64,000 bases of DNA from CALHVX01 sp039198065 (GCA_039198065.1 JBCCTU010000003.1:62001-126000); one strand, 5' to 3'. Numbered from the stretch's first letter, positions 25,653-34,962 are shown. Notes: generated from the sequence alone by a model not told the origin. Made by a program: numbers and translations.

Positions 25653-26051
25653 ATGACTCGCCTGTTTCTCGCAGTCTACGCGGTGCTTTACCTAGCCTTC
25701 GGTGTGTATGCGTTGCTCCAGCCCGAAGCCCTCGCGACGCTACTGGGTTCGCCCGCGATGGGTGGCAGCGGACTCTACGAGCTGCGTAGCAACTACGGAG
25801 GCGTGAGTCTCGGCGCAGGCACGATCTGCCTCTTTGGCGCGTTGCGCAGCACCTTGCAAGCACCGGGGCTCTGGTTCGTACTGGCCTACATGGGCGGTTA
25901 TGCATCGGGTCGGATCTTCGCGTTGTTCAGCGGCGAACGACCCGCCGAGCTGTTGCTTGCCTTTGGCGGTTTCGAAGCGGTGACGGCTCTGGTGGCTGCA
26001 TGGTTACTGTGGCGGCGGCCGGCCGTCCTGCCCGATCATTCCCGGACCTGA
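25653..26051 (+). CDS. DUF4345-like small membrane protein
   Basis: 132-residue integral membrane protein with four predicted helices: LFLAVYAVLYLAFGVYALL, GVSLGAGTICLFGAL, WFVLAYMGGYASGRIFAL and LLAFGGFEAVTALVAAWLL. Spacing and the YLAFG and SGRI motifs fit DUF4345. The start is ATG 25653 with CAGGAG 6 nt upstream; an upstream in-frame ATG has no ribosome site. Function is unknown. Its 3' end overlaps the convergent WYL regulator by 16 nt. Confidence 0.75.
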   Translation: MTRLFLAVYAVLYLAFGVYALLQPEALATLLGSPAMGGSGLYELRSNYGGVSLGAGTICLFGALRSTLQAPGLWFVLAYMGGYASGRIFALFSGERPAELLLAFGGFEAVTALVAAWLLWRRPAVLPDHSRT

Positions 26052-26713
26052 GCCAGATAGTCGGCGAGCCGTCGGCCTGCTTCATCTGGAAACCGCGTTT
26101 TCAGCTGGCGCACGCCCTGAATCCGATCGATACGGAAGTTGCGGAACGCCTGCCGCATTTCGCACCAGGCGCCCACGGACCAGGTCGTACCCCAGTACAG
26201 GAGCGCGAGCGGACGAATGATTCGTTCCGTGGGTGCGCCTTCCGCGTCTGAATATTCAAGGTACAGCCGGTAGCGATGATTGATGGCCTGGCGAACCTGG
26301 CCGAGCATCTCTGCCACGGCATCGTCCATCTGGAAACCGGGCACGAGCAGCAGTTCTGAGCGCAGTTCCGGTCGCAGCTTTTCCGGTAACACGGCTTCCA
26401 CCTTACTGAGGATGCGTTCCGCGGCTTCGGCCATGGGTGGGTCGCCCCAGGCTCGGGCTACCGATGCGCCAAACAGCAGTGCTTGCAGTTCCTCTTGATC
26501 GAACATGAGCGGTGGAACGGTGTAGCCCCGATTCATTCGGTAGCCGACGCCGGCCTCGCCCTCGATCGGCACACCGGAAGCAACGAGATCCTGAACGTCC
26601 CGATAGATGGTCCGCTCGGAGACATCGAAGCGCTCTGCGAGCGTGCGAGCCGTTACGACACGGCCTCGGCCGAGCTGCAGCACGATCTGAAAGAGGCGGT
26701 CCGCCGGTCTCAT
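26036..26713 (-). CDS. YafY-type HTH/WYL transcriptional regulator
   Basis: Cytosolic DNA-binding regulator of 225 residues. The N-terminal winged helix (MRPADRLFQIVLQL, LAERFDVSERTIYRDVQDL) is typical of the YafY/DeoR-like group. The C-terminal WYL domain contains LYWGTTWSVGAWCEMR and FRNFRIDRI, where the usual W-Y-L triad is W-S-V. The open frame continues upstream, but ATG 26713 gives the conserved N-terminus. Members usually control a divergent neighbour. Here that is the small ORF and SnoaL-like gene, and two perfect inverted repeats lie between them, which are likely its operators. Confidence 0.9.
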   Translation of the reverse strand: MRPADRLFQIVLQLGRGRVVTARTLAERFDVSERTIYRDVQDLVASGVPIEGEAGVGYRMNRGYTVPPLMFDQEELQALLFGASVARAWGDPPMAEAAERILSKVEAVLPEKLRPELRSELLLVPGFQMDDAVAEMLGQVRQAINHRYRLYLEYSDAEGAPTERIIRPLALLYWGTTWSVGAWCEMRQAFRNFRIDRIQGVRQLKTRFPDEAGRRLADYLAQVRE

Positions 26714-26766
26714 GACAGCATGGTAGCAGCCCACCTCGGGCCAACCGCCGCTCGAGCTGCAGCCTC

Positions 26767-26784
26767 CTGACACGGCGGTGTCAG
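26767..26784. promoter_or_regulatory. Candidate WYL-regulator operator 1
   Basis: Perfect 7-bp inverted repeat CTGACAC-GGCG-GTGTCAG, 54 bases upstream of the start of the WYL regulator. It shares the CTGACA half-site with a second palindrome 50 bases further on, which supports both being binding sites for one dimeric regulator. Confidence 0.55.
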
Positions 26785-26816
26785 TAAAGAACGCGTTTTT
26801 CCAGGCCGTCGAAGGC

Positions 26817-26839
26817 CTCCTGACAGCCCCTGTCAGGAG
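26817..26839. promoter_or_regulatory. Candidate WYL-regulator operator 2
   Basis: Perfect 10-bp inverted repeat with arms 26817-26826 and 26830-26839 and a 3-nt spacer; the core is CTGACAG-CCC-CTGTCAG. It lies 48 bases before the small ORF at 26887, close to where a promoter for that gene should be. An alternative reading as a terminator is unlikely because no transcript would end here. Confidence 0.55.
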
Positions 26840-26886
26840 CGGCTCCCTACACTGGCGTCGCAACCACACACCGCTCGGAGTTCATT

Positions 26887-27048
26887 ATGGAAACGCCCCC
26901 CAGATCTTGCCGACGGCTTCTGGATCGCTGGCCGACGCTGCGCAGCGAGCTGCTGCACTTCCTCGTCCGGCGTCAGCGGGCACGGACGTGCTGGACCCGG
27001 TCGCTTGCGTTGCGCACCGTTAATCCGCAAACAGAGGAACGCACATGA
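26887..27048 (+). CDS. Small basic ORF coupled to the SnoaL-like gene (53 aa)
   Basis: A 53-codon frame begins at ATG 26887 with CGGAG 6 nt upstream. It ends in an ATGA overlap with the start of the next gene at 27045, the arrangement of a translationally coupled pair. The peptide is rich in Arg and Leu (CRRLLDRWPTLRSELL, LVRRQRARTCW) and vaguely resembles DUF1127-type small proteins. It could be a real small protein or a leader peptide that sets translation of the downstream gene. I see no family match. Confidence 0.45.
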   Translation: METPPRSCRRLLDRWPTLRSELLHFLVRRQRARTCWTRSLALRTVNPQTEERT

Positions 27049-27461
27049 ATGCTTTGGAGTTGGGTACGGCCGTTGTTGCGCTGTGTCGCGCCGGTCAGGA
27101 TGAACAGGTATTGGAACGCTATTACGCCGATGACATCGTCAGCGTCGAAGGGCAGGGGACGGATGCCATGCCCGCACGCATCGAGGGAGTGGAGGCCGTT
27201 AAACAGAAATGGGCCGGGTGGTACGCGAACACGACGGTACACGGGACCGAGGCCCACGGACCGTTTATCGGCTATCGCGAAGATCAGTTCATGATTCGTT
27301 TCGTGATGGACACCACGCCAAAGGGTGGCGAGCGCTCGACGATGGACGAGGTCGCGCTATACACGGTGGCGAACGGAAAGATCGTCGAGGAAGTGTTCTT
27401 TTACAATTACGCCGATGACGCTGGTTTGTCAGCAGTCGATGCATCGGGGAATCGCACGTAG
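27045..27461 (+). CDS. SnoaL-like / NTF2-fold protein
   Basis: 138-residue protein with the NTF2-like cone fold. The helix LGTAVVALCRAGQDEQVLERYYADDIVSVEG, residues GVEAVKQKWAGWY, then strands (FMIRFVMDTTPKGG, EVALYTVANGKIVEEVFFYN) follow the SnoaL order. It may be an isomerase/hydrolase-type enzyme or a binding protein; such genes are often controlled by WYL regulators, as seems the case here. Its last 55 nt overlap the end of the convergent receiver gene on the other strand. Confidence 0.82.
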   Translation: MNALELGTAVVALCRAGQDEQVLERYYADDIVSVEGQGTDAMPARIEGVEAVKQKWAGWYANTTVHGTEAHGPFIGYREDQFMIRFVMDTTPKGGERSTMDEVALYTVANGKIVEEVFFYNYADDAGLSAVDASGNRT

Positions 27462-27886
27462 TGCATCCACAGATGAAGGAGCTGATCGGCCAGTTCGTTC
27501 AGCTCGTTCACGCTCGCGGGCTTGCGTATGAACGAGCTCGCTTGGGCTTCGTAGGCTCGACTGACGTCGTCGGGCTGGTCTGAGTTGGAGTACATGATGA
27601 CGGGAATTCGGCAGGTTGCCGGATCCGCTTTGAGCCAGCTGAGCACCTCAAAGCCGTCCATACCAGGCATCTGGATGTCCAGCAGGCAGACGTCCGGGGT
27701 GGATTCGTTAGCGTAGGGTGCCTGTTTGCTGAAGTAGCGCAGCGCATCGGTACCGCCGCTGCAGAAACTGAGGTGAATCTGATCCTCGAAGCGTCGAAAC
27801 GCGTGCCGTAGAAGCGCCTGGTCCTCGACACTGTCATCTACGACCAGCACACGCATGGACTCGCGGATGGGAGCGGCGAAGCTCAT
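27407..27886 (-). CDS. Single-domain response regulator (Rcp-like)
   Basis: 159-residue receiver-only protein. The acidic pocket is VLVVDDSVEDQALLRHAF, the phosphoacceptor Asp is in VCLLDIQMPGMDGFEVL, the Thr/Ser switch is in VIMYSNSDQ and the conserved Lys is in SSFIRKPAS. There is no output domain. Its start overlaps the stop of the upstream 1448-residue CheB-CheR-histidine kinase (ATGA at 27883-27886), so the kinase is almost certainly its partner. The VEDQALLRHAF style is that of the Rcp1 type regulators that pair with phytochrome-like kinases. The 3' end overlaps the SnoaL-like gene by 55 nt. Confidence 0.93.
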   Translation of the reverse strand: MSFAAPIRESMRVLVVDDSVEDQALLRHAFRRFEDQIHLSFCSGGTDALRYFSKQAPYANESTPDVCLLDIQMPGMDGFEVLSWLKADPATCRIPVIMYSNSDQPDDVSRAYEAQASSFIRKPASVNELNELADQLLHLWMHYVRFPDASTADKPASSA

Positions 27887-30800
27887 GATCCGCCGAGCGT
27901 CACGACGAAGCGGCAGCCGCCAGAGTAGTCCGAATCGAGAACGACGTTGCCGTTGTGAAGCTCGGCGATCCGGCGGCAGGCCGCGAGTCCGATGCCAAGG
28001 CCATCGGCCTCGGCTTCCGGTTGCAAGCGGTGAAACAATCGGAACACCCGTTCGGCGTAGCGGGAATCAATTCCGACGCCGTTGTCTTCCACCACGACGG
28101 CCACACCATCGTCTGTGCTTTGGGCGGCGATCCGGATCTCCGGTGGCTGGTCCGGTTTGGCGTACTTGAGCGCGTTGCTTATGAGGTTTTGGAACAGCTC
28201 TTCCAAGAGTGCCTTGTCGCCCGCGACGTCCGGCAGATCGGTGTCAATGACAAGCACAGCGTCGGCTTTGCCGATGTCCGACTCCAGGCGCTTCCGAACG
28301 GCTTCGAGCGTTTCACTTAGTGCGATCGGTGTGAACGGTGCGACCGATTGGCCGATCTTGGCGTACTGCAACAAGCCGTCGACCATACCAAACATGGCTT
28401 CGATACTGCCCTGAATCACCGCGGCGTGTTCGTTCGCCTCGTGGCTGTTCCCGGCTTCCAACGCCTCCTCAAGCAGCGACGTAAACTGATTGATGTGCCG
28501 CAGCGGTGCTCGAAGATCGTGGGCAATGATCGAGGCAAAGGTTTCCAGATCCCGGTTCGAGATCGCGAGTTCGCGGGAACGTTCCTGCAGATCTTTGAGC
28601 ATAAGGACCCGTTCAGCATCGTCATGAACCCGCACCTTGGCCTTCTTTGCTCCGGCATCTGCGACGACAGTGACCGATACGTCGGCCGTCTGGGGTTGAC
28701 CGGAGGAGGAGAAGATCAGCATGTCCCGGCGAAGGTCGTAACCGCCGATCGGCAGCTTATCGAGCCAATCGACCCAGCGATTGTTTCCCCAGTCTGGGGA
28801 CAGCCGGGAAATCAAAAAGTTACTGCGGACGGCGGGAGTGTCGCCGAGCAGCATCTGTGCTTTGCTGTTGGCGTACTCGACGATGCCGCTGGCGGTGTCG
28901 ACGAGCAGCGTCGGCGTTTGAGAAAACTTCGCGGCTCGTGCCAGTAGTCGATCCTGGACCGACAGTTCTTTTGCCGCCGTTAGGTACTCGGAGATGTCCA
29001 AACTGTCAGCAACGAACCCGTCCACCTGGGAGCCGTCGCCAAGCACCGGCTCGTAGACGTTGGACACGGTCTGCTGTGAGCCATCATCGAGATCGTGGGT
29101 GCTGAGGTACTCCTGGCGATTGCCTTGGAGAGCCGCACGAATGTACGCACCGGCGTCCTTATAGGCGTCGCTTGGGAGGACTTCGCTGACTTTCTTGCCA
29201 AGGATCTGATCGATTGAGCGTCCCGCCTGGCGTTCGAAGGCGGGGTTGGCGTAGCGATAGCGTTCGTCAGCATCGACAAAGCTGAGCTGGGATTTCGATG
29301 CCCGCATCATGGCCTCGAGAATAGCCTGCTGTTCGCGATTTCGGCTCTGGGTGCGGACGTATTCGTCGACATCCACGCCGGTAACGCGCCAGCTTCCCTG
29401 CTCCGTTGGCTTGGCTTTGAAACTGACAAAGCGGAGTTCGTCTCCGGTTGGGTTTCGAAGCGGTGCGACGGCGGTGACCTCCGTACCCGGATCGGCAGCC
29501 CGGATTGCATCGACGAGTAAGTTTTGATCGGTCAGGAACAGCGCATCGAGGCTCAGCGGTTGTGCGCTCGTATCCTCGTTCGAGTCGAAGTAGTCTTCGA
29601 GGCCGAGGGTAGAGGTTGCGTAGCGACATTCGGCATCGAGTTCGAAATACATCGCGTTGGCCATGGACTGAATCGCCGTCAGCATGTCGCCGGTGCGTCG
29701 CGCTGCAAGTTCTGCGTTTCGCAGTCGTCCGATGTTGATGATCGTGAGTACAGAAACTCGCCGATGGTCGTGGGCGACGGCTCGGATCAGCCAGGTGTCG
29801 CCGGCAGCGTCCCGGGCTTCCCGCTCCACGATCTGCGCATCCACCTCCGATGCCTGCAGCAGGGCTTCGGGTTCCAGGTCTTCGAAGGGCGAGCGGAAGT
29901 TGCCGATCGGTCGCCCGATGTCGGCGTCCTGGAGTGCGAACAGCGTACCGGCAAGGCTCGTGTAGCGCGTAATGCAGAGCTCCCGATCGAGAAAGATCAC
30001 ACCGATTTCCGTGGACTGGAGCAGCAGATCGAAGTCCGCGTTCAGGCGCGTCAGCTCATCGTTTTGACGGTGGTATTCGGAGTTAACCGAGTACAGCTCT
30101 TCGTTGACGGAGCTCAGTTCTTCGTTCGTCGACTGCAGCTCCTCGTTCGAAGACATGAGCTCTTCGTTCGATGCCTGCAGTTCCTCGTTGGTGGTCTCGA
30201 TTTCCTGAATCGTTGACTGCAGGGCCTCACGGGTTCGATCGAGCTCCGCTTCGAGTTCGTCGATGCGCTCGGCGGTCAGACCGTCCGGATCGAGGATCAG
30301 ACCGCTCTCACCGGTTTCGCGCTGCGTCGCCGAGTAGCGGCTGTCATCGATGATGATCAGTGCGTGGTGAGGGTCCTGCTGCCCGGAAATCGTAATCGGT
30401 CGAATCGTGACGTCGACGATCGTCCCGGCTGCCGGGAACTCGGCAAGCTCGATTCGATTGAAGGTTACCGGCTGCTTCTGGCGCAGGGCCCGCTCGAGAC
30501 CCGCAAGAATCGGCGTGCGAATCGCGCTGTCGACCATTTCCGTGGAGTCGAGGTGCGCCACACCGGCCGGTGGCCGAAGAAAGCGGCGCGCATCACCGAA
30601 GCTGTGCAGCAACTCGCGTTGTTCGGAAATCAGTAGCCCCGGTGGGGCGTAGTCTGCAAGTAACGACGCATAGGCAGGAATCAGCGCTGCCTCGCGCGTG
30701 CGAACCGAAAGCCGCGCGATGGCCGTGTTCTGGTCAATGGTTTCCCGCGCTTCGCGGCCGCGATCGCGCATAGTGCTGGGCAGGGTGCGCTTGCTCGTTG

Positions 30801-32229
30801 TGCGCCGGAAAATCCGGTTCCGAGCGTCGATGAAGTCGAACGCTTCGCGGTGGGCGCCGACCGTTTCACTGGATCCGAGGAACAGGATGCCCCGCTCTTT
30901 CAAGCCAAAGGCGAAGCTGTTCAGCACCTTCTGCTGGCCTTCGACAGAGAAATAGATGAGCAGGTTGCGACAGGAAATCAGATCCAAGCGGGTAAACGGT
31001 GGATCGCTGAGGACGTCGTGCGGAGCGAAGACGATCGATTTCCGGACCGCCGGATCAATCGCATAGCGGTCCGTTTGATGAATCGGCTTGAAATACTTGT
31101 TGCGCAGCCGCTCGGGTACGCTTTCGAGAGATTCGGCGCCGAACTCGCCGCGCCCAGCAAAATTCAGGTACTCGCGCTTGATGTCCGTAGCGAAGATCTG
31201 GACTTCGATGCGGTTTGGCATGCCCGCCATGGCATCGGTTATGGCAATCGACAGCGAGTAGGCCTCTTCTCCGGTCGCGCACCCGGCGACCCAGATACGA
31301 ATGGGCTCGCCGGTTTTTTCCGCCTGTGCGATGAGCTCGGGAACTACCGTGTTGCTGAGGCTGTTGAAGGCTTCGGCATCGCGGAAGAACTGCGTTACGC
31401 CGATCAGTAGCGCATCGCCAAGCGCGCGTGCTTCCGTTTCGTCTCCCTCAACCAGCGTTGCGTAGGTGCTCAACGAGTTCGTGTTGAGATCCATCATCCG
31501 CCGGCGCACGCGGCGTTCGAAGGTCGAGTGCTTATAGCGCGCGACCTCGACCTTGCTCACGCCCATGACCGCTTTGAGGATGCGTGCGAGCGCGGACTCG
31601 TGCTCGGTCACCGTTTTGACACCCAGGTTCAGGTTGGTGACCTGGATGCCTTCGATTACCGTCGTGGCGAGCTCTTCTGGCGGTTCAACGGCCTGGATCG
31701 CGTTGGTGGTGATCGCTGCCAGCGGCATGGAATCGAACTTGGCGGTTTCCGGCGCCTGGGCGCAGGTGAACCCGCCGTACTGGCGGATCGAGAGCACACC
31801 GACGGCACCGTCGGAACCGCTCCCGCTCAGCACCACCGCGCCGCATTTGTTCTTCCACTGGCCGGCAAGAGATTGGAAAAAGGTATCGATCGTGGTTGCT
31901 GCACCACCCTGATCCAAAATCGGGCGGTTCGTCACGTGAAAGCGATCGCCGCGGAGCTCAAGTACGTTTGCCGGTTGGATCACGTACACGGTATTGGCCC
32001 GCAGCACCTCGTTGTCGAGGGCCGGCAGCACGGGCATGTCCGTGTGCCGTGCCAACAGTTCGCCGAGCATGCTGACGAAATCTTTCGACAGGTGCATGAC
32101 GACAATGAACGCACCCCCGGAGTCTTTAGGCGCGCTATCAAAAAAGCGCTCAAGTGCCTCGAGTCCGCCAGCTGAAGCCCCTAAGCCAACGACGAATTCG
32201 GGTCGATTTTCGTTCACTGCGATGTGCAT
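27883..32229 (-). CDS. CheB-CheR-PAS-histidine kinase hybrid
   Basis: Large cytosolic signalling protein of 1448 residues. An N-terminal CheB methylesterase domain without receiver (GLGASAGGLEALERFF; LSGSGSDGAVG near 140) is followed by a CheR methyltransferase with SAM site WVAGCATGEEAYSLS near 320. A long coiled coil with repeated NEELQ-type heptads (about 660-720) comes next. Several PAS domains follow, then a HisKA dimerisation helix (IIAHDLRAPLRH, His near 1236) and a HATPase (NLISNALKYAKP; VVEDNGVGID; GLGIGLAACRRIAELH). No membrane segment is seen. The output is probably the coupled receiver protein. The CheB and CheR domains may modify the protein itself or a chemoreceptor; no chemoreceptor gene is nearby. 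Confidence 0.94.
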   Translation of the reverse strand: MHIAVNENRPEFVVGLGASAGGLEALERFFDSAPKDSGGAFIVVMHLSKDFVSMLGELLARHTDMPVLPALDNEVLRANTVYVIQPANVLELRGDRFHVTNRPILDQGGAATTIDTFFQSLAGQWKNKCGAVVLSGSGSDGAVGVLSIRQYGGFTCAQAPETAKFDSMPLAAITTNAIQAVEPPEELATTVIEGIQVTNLNLGVKTVTEHESALARILKAVMGVSKVEVARYKHSTFERRVRRRMMDLNTNSLSTYATLVEGDETEARALGDALLIGVTQFFRDAEAFNSLSNTVVPELIAQAEKTGEPIRIWVAGCATGEEAYSLSIAITDAMAGMPNRIEVQIFATDIKREYLNFAGRGEFGAESLESVPERLRNKYFKPIHQTDRYAIDPAVRKSIVFAPHDVLSDPPFTRLDLISCRNLLIYFSVEGQQKVLNSFAFGLKERGILFLGSSETVGAHREAFDFIDARNRIFRRTTSKRTLPSTMRDRGREARETIDQNTAIARLSVRTREAALIPAYASLLADYAPPGLLISEQRELLHSFGDARRFLRPPAGVAHLDSTEMVDSAIRTPILAGLERALRQKQPVTFNRIELAEFPAAGTIVDVTIRPITISGQQDPHHALIIIDDSRYSATQRETGESGLILDPDGLTAERIDELEAELDRTREALQSTIQEIETTNEELQASNEELMSSNEELQSTNEELSSVNEELYSVNSEYHRQNDELTRLNADFDLLLQSTEIGVIFLDRELCITRYTSLAGTLFALQDADIGRPIGNFRSPFEDLEPEALLQASEVDAQIVEREARDAAGDTWLIRAVAHDHRRVSVLTIINIGRLRNAELAARRTGDMLTAIQSMANAMYFELDAECRYATSTLGLEDYFDSNEDTSAQPLSLDALFLTDQNLLVDAIRAADPGTEVTAVAPLRNPTGDELRFVSFKAKPTEQGSWRVTGVDVDEYVRTQSRNREQQAILEAMMRASKSQLSFVDADERYRYANPAFERQAGRSIDQILGKKVSEVLPSDAYKDAGAYIRAALQGNRQEYLSTHDLDDGSQQTVSNVYEPVLGDGSQVDGFVADSLDISEYLTAAKELSVQDRLLARAAKFSQTPTLLVDTASGIVEYANSKAQMLLGDTPAVRSNFLISRLSPDWGNNRWVDWLDKLPIGGYDLRRDMLIFSSSGQPQTADVSVTVVADAGAKKAKVRVHDDAERVLMLKDLQERSRELAISNRDLETFASIIAHDLRAPLRHINQFTSLLEEALEAGNSHEANEHAAVIQGSIEAMFGMVDGLLQYAKIGQSVAPFTPIALSETLEAVRKRLESDIGKADAVLVIDTDLPDVAGDKALLEELFQNLISNALKYAKPDQPPEIRIAAQSTDDGVAVVVEDNGVGIDSRYAERVFRLFHRLQPEAEADGLGIGLAACRRIAELHNGNVVLDSDYSGGCRFVVTLGGS

Positions 32230-32432
32230 CCTTTCCGCGCTGAAAGCAGGTCTGCCCTGCTTGCCGCCGTGGTCTCGCGGCTGACCGAGTGTCCTTCGGC
32301 ACCCCCCCCCGGACCCGAGTCGTGCGGGGACGTCTCACGAGCGCCCGCGCCGCTATTCTGGACCCACCCGCGGTACTGGCACAAATCCTGACGAAACCTC
32401 GCCGCGCTGGCCGGCACCGACCCGTCGATGCC

Positions 32433-33632
32433 TTACTCCTGGGCAGTGAAAGCCAGCAGCAGTGCCCGTTCTTTGTCCGTTATGCCGGTGAGATTCCCGA
32501 GCGGCATGTAGCCTGATTGGAGCGATGAGAGGACGCGCCCTCGGTGCGCAAGCAGATCGGCCGGCTTAAGAAAGATCAGCCCCCCCGGGGGAGCAACGTA
32601 GCCGGCGAAGCTTGGTTCCGGAGCATGGCAACCGGCGCAGCGTGCCGCCAGCACCTGGGTTACCGCGGCGGCCGTTATCGGCTCACCGCTCGAGTCCGGT
32701 GTTGGTACGAACGCGCGGGCCGGCAGGATGCTCGTTGCGACCGCGAACAGCGCAACGGCTCCCACGGCGGCGCCGGCGAGTACCCGAGGACGATGCTCAC
32801 CGCGGTGTTTCAGGTTGAAGTAATGGCGCCCGTAGGCGGCGCACGCACCCAACAGCGGCACGAGAGCCCAGGCGTACGGATGGCCAAACACGAAGCTGGC
32901 GTGATTGGCGAGCATGCAGAAGAGGACCGGTAGGGTGAAGTAGTTGTTGTGGGTGGATCGCTGCTTGGCTAAGTCCGCCAGGTGCACGGGTGGCTCCGTG
33001 CCAGTCTCGATTGCGTCTATCAGCGCACGCTGCGAGGGCATGATGCCTAGAAAGACATTGCCGGCCATGATCGTGCCCAGTAAGGCGCCGAGATGGAGCA
33101 TGGCCGCGCGGGGCGAGAACAGCTGAAACGCGAGCCAGGAAAGGCCCAAAAGAAGAAGGAAGAAACCGACCGCGAAGCCGGCTCCTGCGGCGGCCCAACC
33201 CAATCGCACACAGCTCTCGTAGGCGACAATACCCGCTGCCAGAAACGCCAGGCTGCCGACCACGGCAACGCCTGGGCTCTGAAGCCAGCTGTCGGCATCC
33301 ACCAAATAGCTTTGGGCCTGGACGTAGTACAGCAGAATCAGCAGCAACGTACCGGTCATCCAGGTGCTGTAGGCCTCCCATTTGAACCAGTGCAGGGTTT
33401 CTGGCATGACCGGCGGTGCGAGTCGGTACTTGCCGACCTCATAGATCCCGCCCCCGTGAATGGACCACAGCTCCCCCTTCAGACCGCGTTCTGCCTTTTC
33501 GCCGCTGACCGGTTCCAGGCTTAGGTCCAGCCAGATGAAGTAGAACGACGCGCCGATCCAGGCGATGCCGGTAATGACGTGCAGCCAGCGCACCAGCAGG
33601 CCGAGCCAGTCGAGGAGTTGACCGTCAAGCAT
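32433..33632 (-). CDS. puuD: Membrane-bound urate hydroxylase with cytochrome c domain (PuuD)
   Basis: Oxidises urate to 5-hydroxyisourate, passing electrons to its own C-terminal cytochrome c. The 399-residue frame from ATG 33632 has about eight membrane helices, starting WLGLLVRWLHVITGIAWIGA with the following SFYFIWLD and the LWSIHGGGIYEVGKYR motif that define PuuD. The C-terminal haem site is RCAGCHAPEP. The start overlaps the end of guaD by 8 nt, and it is the last gene of the xdh operon. The product goes to UraH encoded two genes upstream. The gene is unrelated to soluble uricase. Confidence 0.93.
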   Translation of the reverse strand: MLDGQLLDWLGLLVRWLHVITGIAWIGASFYFIWLDLSLEPVSGEKAERGLKGELWSIHGGGIYEVGKYRLAPPVMPETLHWFKWEAYSTWMTGTLLLILLYYVQAQSYLVDADSWLQSPGVAVVGSLAFLAAGIVAYESCVRLGWAAAGAGFAVGFFLLLLGLSWLAFQLFSPRAAMLHLGALLGTIMAGNVFLGIMPSQRALIDAIETGTEPPVHLADLAKQRSTHNNYFTLPVLFCMLANHASFVFGHPYAWALVPLLGACAAYGRHYFNLKHRGEHRPRVLAGAAVGAVALFAVATSILPARAFVPTPDSSGEPITAAAVTQVLAARCAGCHAPEPSFAGYVAPPGGLIFLKPADLLAHRGRVLSSLQSGYMPLGNLTGITDKERALLLAFTAQE

Positions 33633-34959
33633 TGTGTGTCTCAGTTCGTTCGACGCGTTCCACCCTGTCGCCTCTTTCATAAAGAGGCGTGCCCAGGATG
33701 AGCGTTTTGCTGACTGCCCGCTCGTCGCCCAGCATCTGGTAGGCGAACAGTTCTTCTTCGAGGGTCTCAGCGCGCGCCAGGCGTTCACCGAGCACGGGCT
33801 GGCTACGGCCGTCGAGCAGCACCCAATCAGCCTCATAGCCCGGTGCGATGCGGCCGATGCGATCGGCGAGACCGAGGGCCTGAGCGTTTCCCAGCGTCAA
33901 CGCGTAGAACGCACTGAACGGGTGCCAGCTGTACCCGCGCAGCTGAGCAACCTTATAGCCGTCGGCCAGGGTGCGCAGCTGGCTGAAGCTGGTACCGCCG
34001 CCGACGTCGGTGGCGACGCTCATGGGGATGCCCCGCCTCATGAGCGCTTCGATATCGAGGAGCCCGCTACCGAGAAACAGATTCGACGTCGGGCAGAACG
34101 CGATCGTGCCCTGGCGCGCGTGCATCAGTTCCAACTCAGGCTCGCTCAGATGAATGCCATGAGCGTAGTGGCTGCGATCGTTCACCAAGCCGAACTGGTC
34201 GTACACAGCCAGATAGTTCGGCGCATCGGGGTACAGCGCCAGCGTCTGTTGGATTTCTCCGGGGTTCTCGGACAGGTGCGAGTGTAGGTAGGTTCCCGGA
34301 TAGTCCTCGAGCAGCCGCTTTGCCGCTCCCAGCTGAGCGTCCGTCGAGGTGATCGCGAACCGCGGTGTCACCGCATAGGCCAATCGGTCCCGGCCGTGCC
34401 AGCGCTCGATCAGCGCTGCACTCGCCGCGTAGCCGTCGTCGGTATCCCGCAGTCCGTCCGGTGCGTTCCGATCCATGAGAACCTTGCCGGCGATCATACG
34501 CAGCCGACGCCGGGCAGCGGCCTGGAACAGCGCCTCGGCGGACGTTTCGTGGACGGTAGCGAACACCATGGCGGTCGTGGTGCCGTTGGCCAGCATCCGA
34601 TCGAGGAATCGTTCGGCGGCGTCCGCGCTGAACGCCGGATCGGCGTACGCCATCTCTGCCGGGAAGGCGTACCGTTCAAGCCAGTCCATCAGCTGGGCGC
34701 CGTAGCTGCCAATCATGTCCTGCTGCGGAAAGTGGATATGGCTGTCGATAAAGCCCGGAAGGAGCAGTCCCGGTCGCAGGTCGACGACGTCGCTTGTTGC
34801 GGGCAGGGCGCTCGCATCATCGACTGATGCAATGCGACCGTCGACGACGGTAATCAGGACATCGTCGAGCAGCTCGACGATGGGCGCTGCGGCTGTCGAC
34901 TGAGCGCCGAAACTCAGGCAGCGCGCGCGGTAGCGCCGCGGTGATCGAGCGTCGCTCAT
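33625..34959 (-). CDS. guaD: Guanine deaminase
   Basis: Zn-dependent amidohydrolase that converts guanine to xanthine. The 444-residue length is normal. Metal ligands are visible in GFIDSHIHFPQQDMIGSYG, HSHLSENPGEI, YAHGIHLSE and SVATDVGGGTSFSQLRT. The PQQ after the first H-x-H motif distinguishes guanine deaminase from related enzymes. It lies between uraH (3-nt gap) and puuD (8-nt overlap) in the purine operon, feeding xanthine to XdhAB, which is encoded at the head of the same operon. Confidence 0.94.
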   Translation of the reverse strand: MSDARSPRRYRARCLSFGAQSTAAAPIVELLDDVLITVVDGRIASVDDASALPATSDVVDLRPGLLLPGFIDSHIHFPQQDMIGSYGAQLMDWLERYAFPAEMAYADPAFSADAAERFLDRMLANGTTTAMVFATVHETSAEALFQAAARRRLRMIAGKVLMDRNAPDGLRDTDDGYAASAALIERWHGRDRLAYAVTPRFAITSTDAQLGAAKRLLEDYPGTYLHSHLSENPGEIQQTLALYPDAPNYLAVYDQFGLVNDRSHYAHGIHLSEPELELMHARQGTIAFCPTSNLFLGSGLLDIEALMRRGIPMSVATDVGGGTSFSQLRTLADGYKVAQLRGYSWHPFSAFYALTLGNAQALGLADRIGRIAPGYEADWVLLDGRSQPVLGERLARAETLEEELFAYQMLGDERAVSKTLILGTPLYERGDRVERVERTETHNA

Positions 34960-34962
34960 CGG

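Noticed and set aside
32301..32309. Run of nine C before the CheB-CheR kinase gene as a phase-variation tract
   Set aside because: It lies about 75 bases upstream of the start, outside any coding frame, and its position relative to a promoter is unknown.
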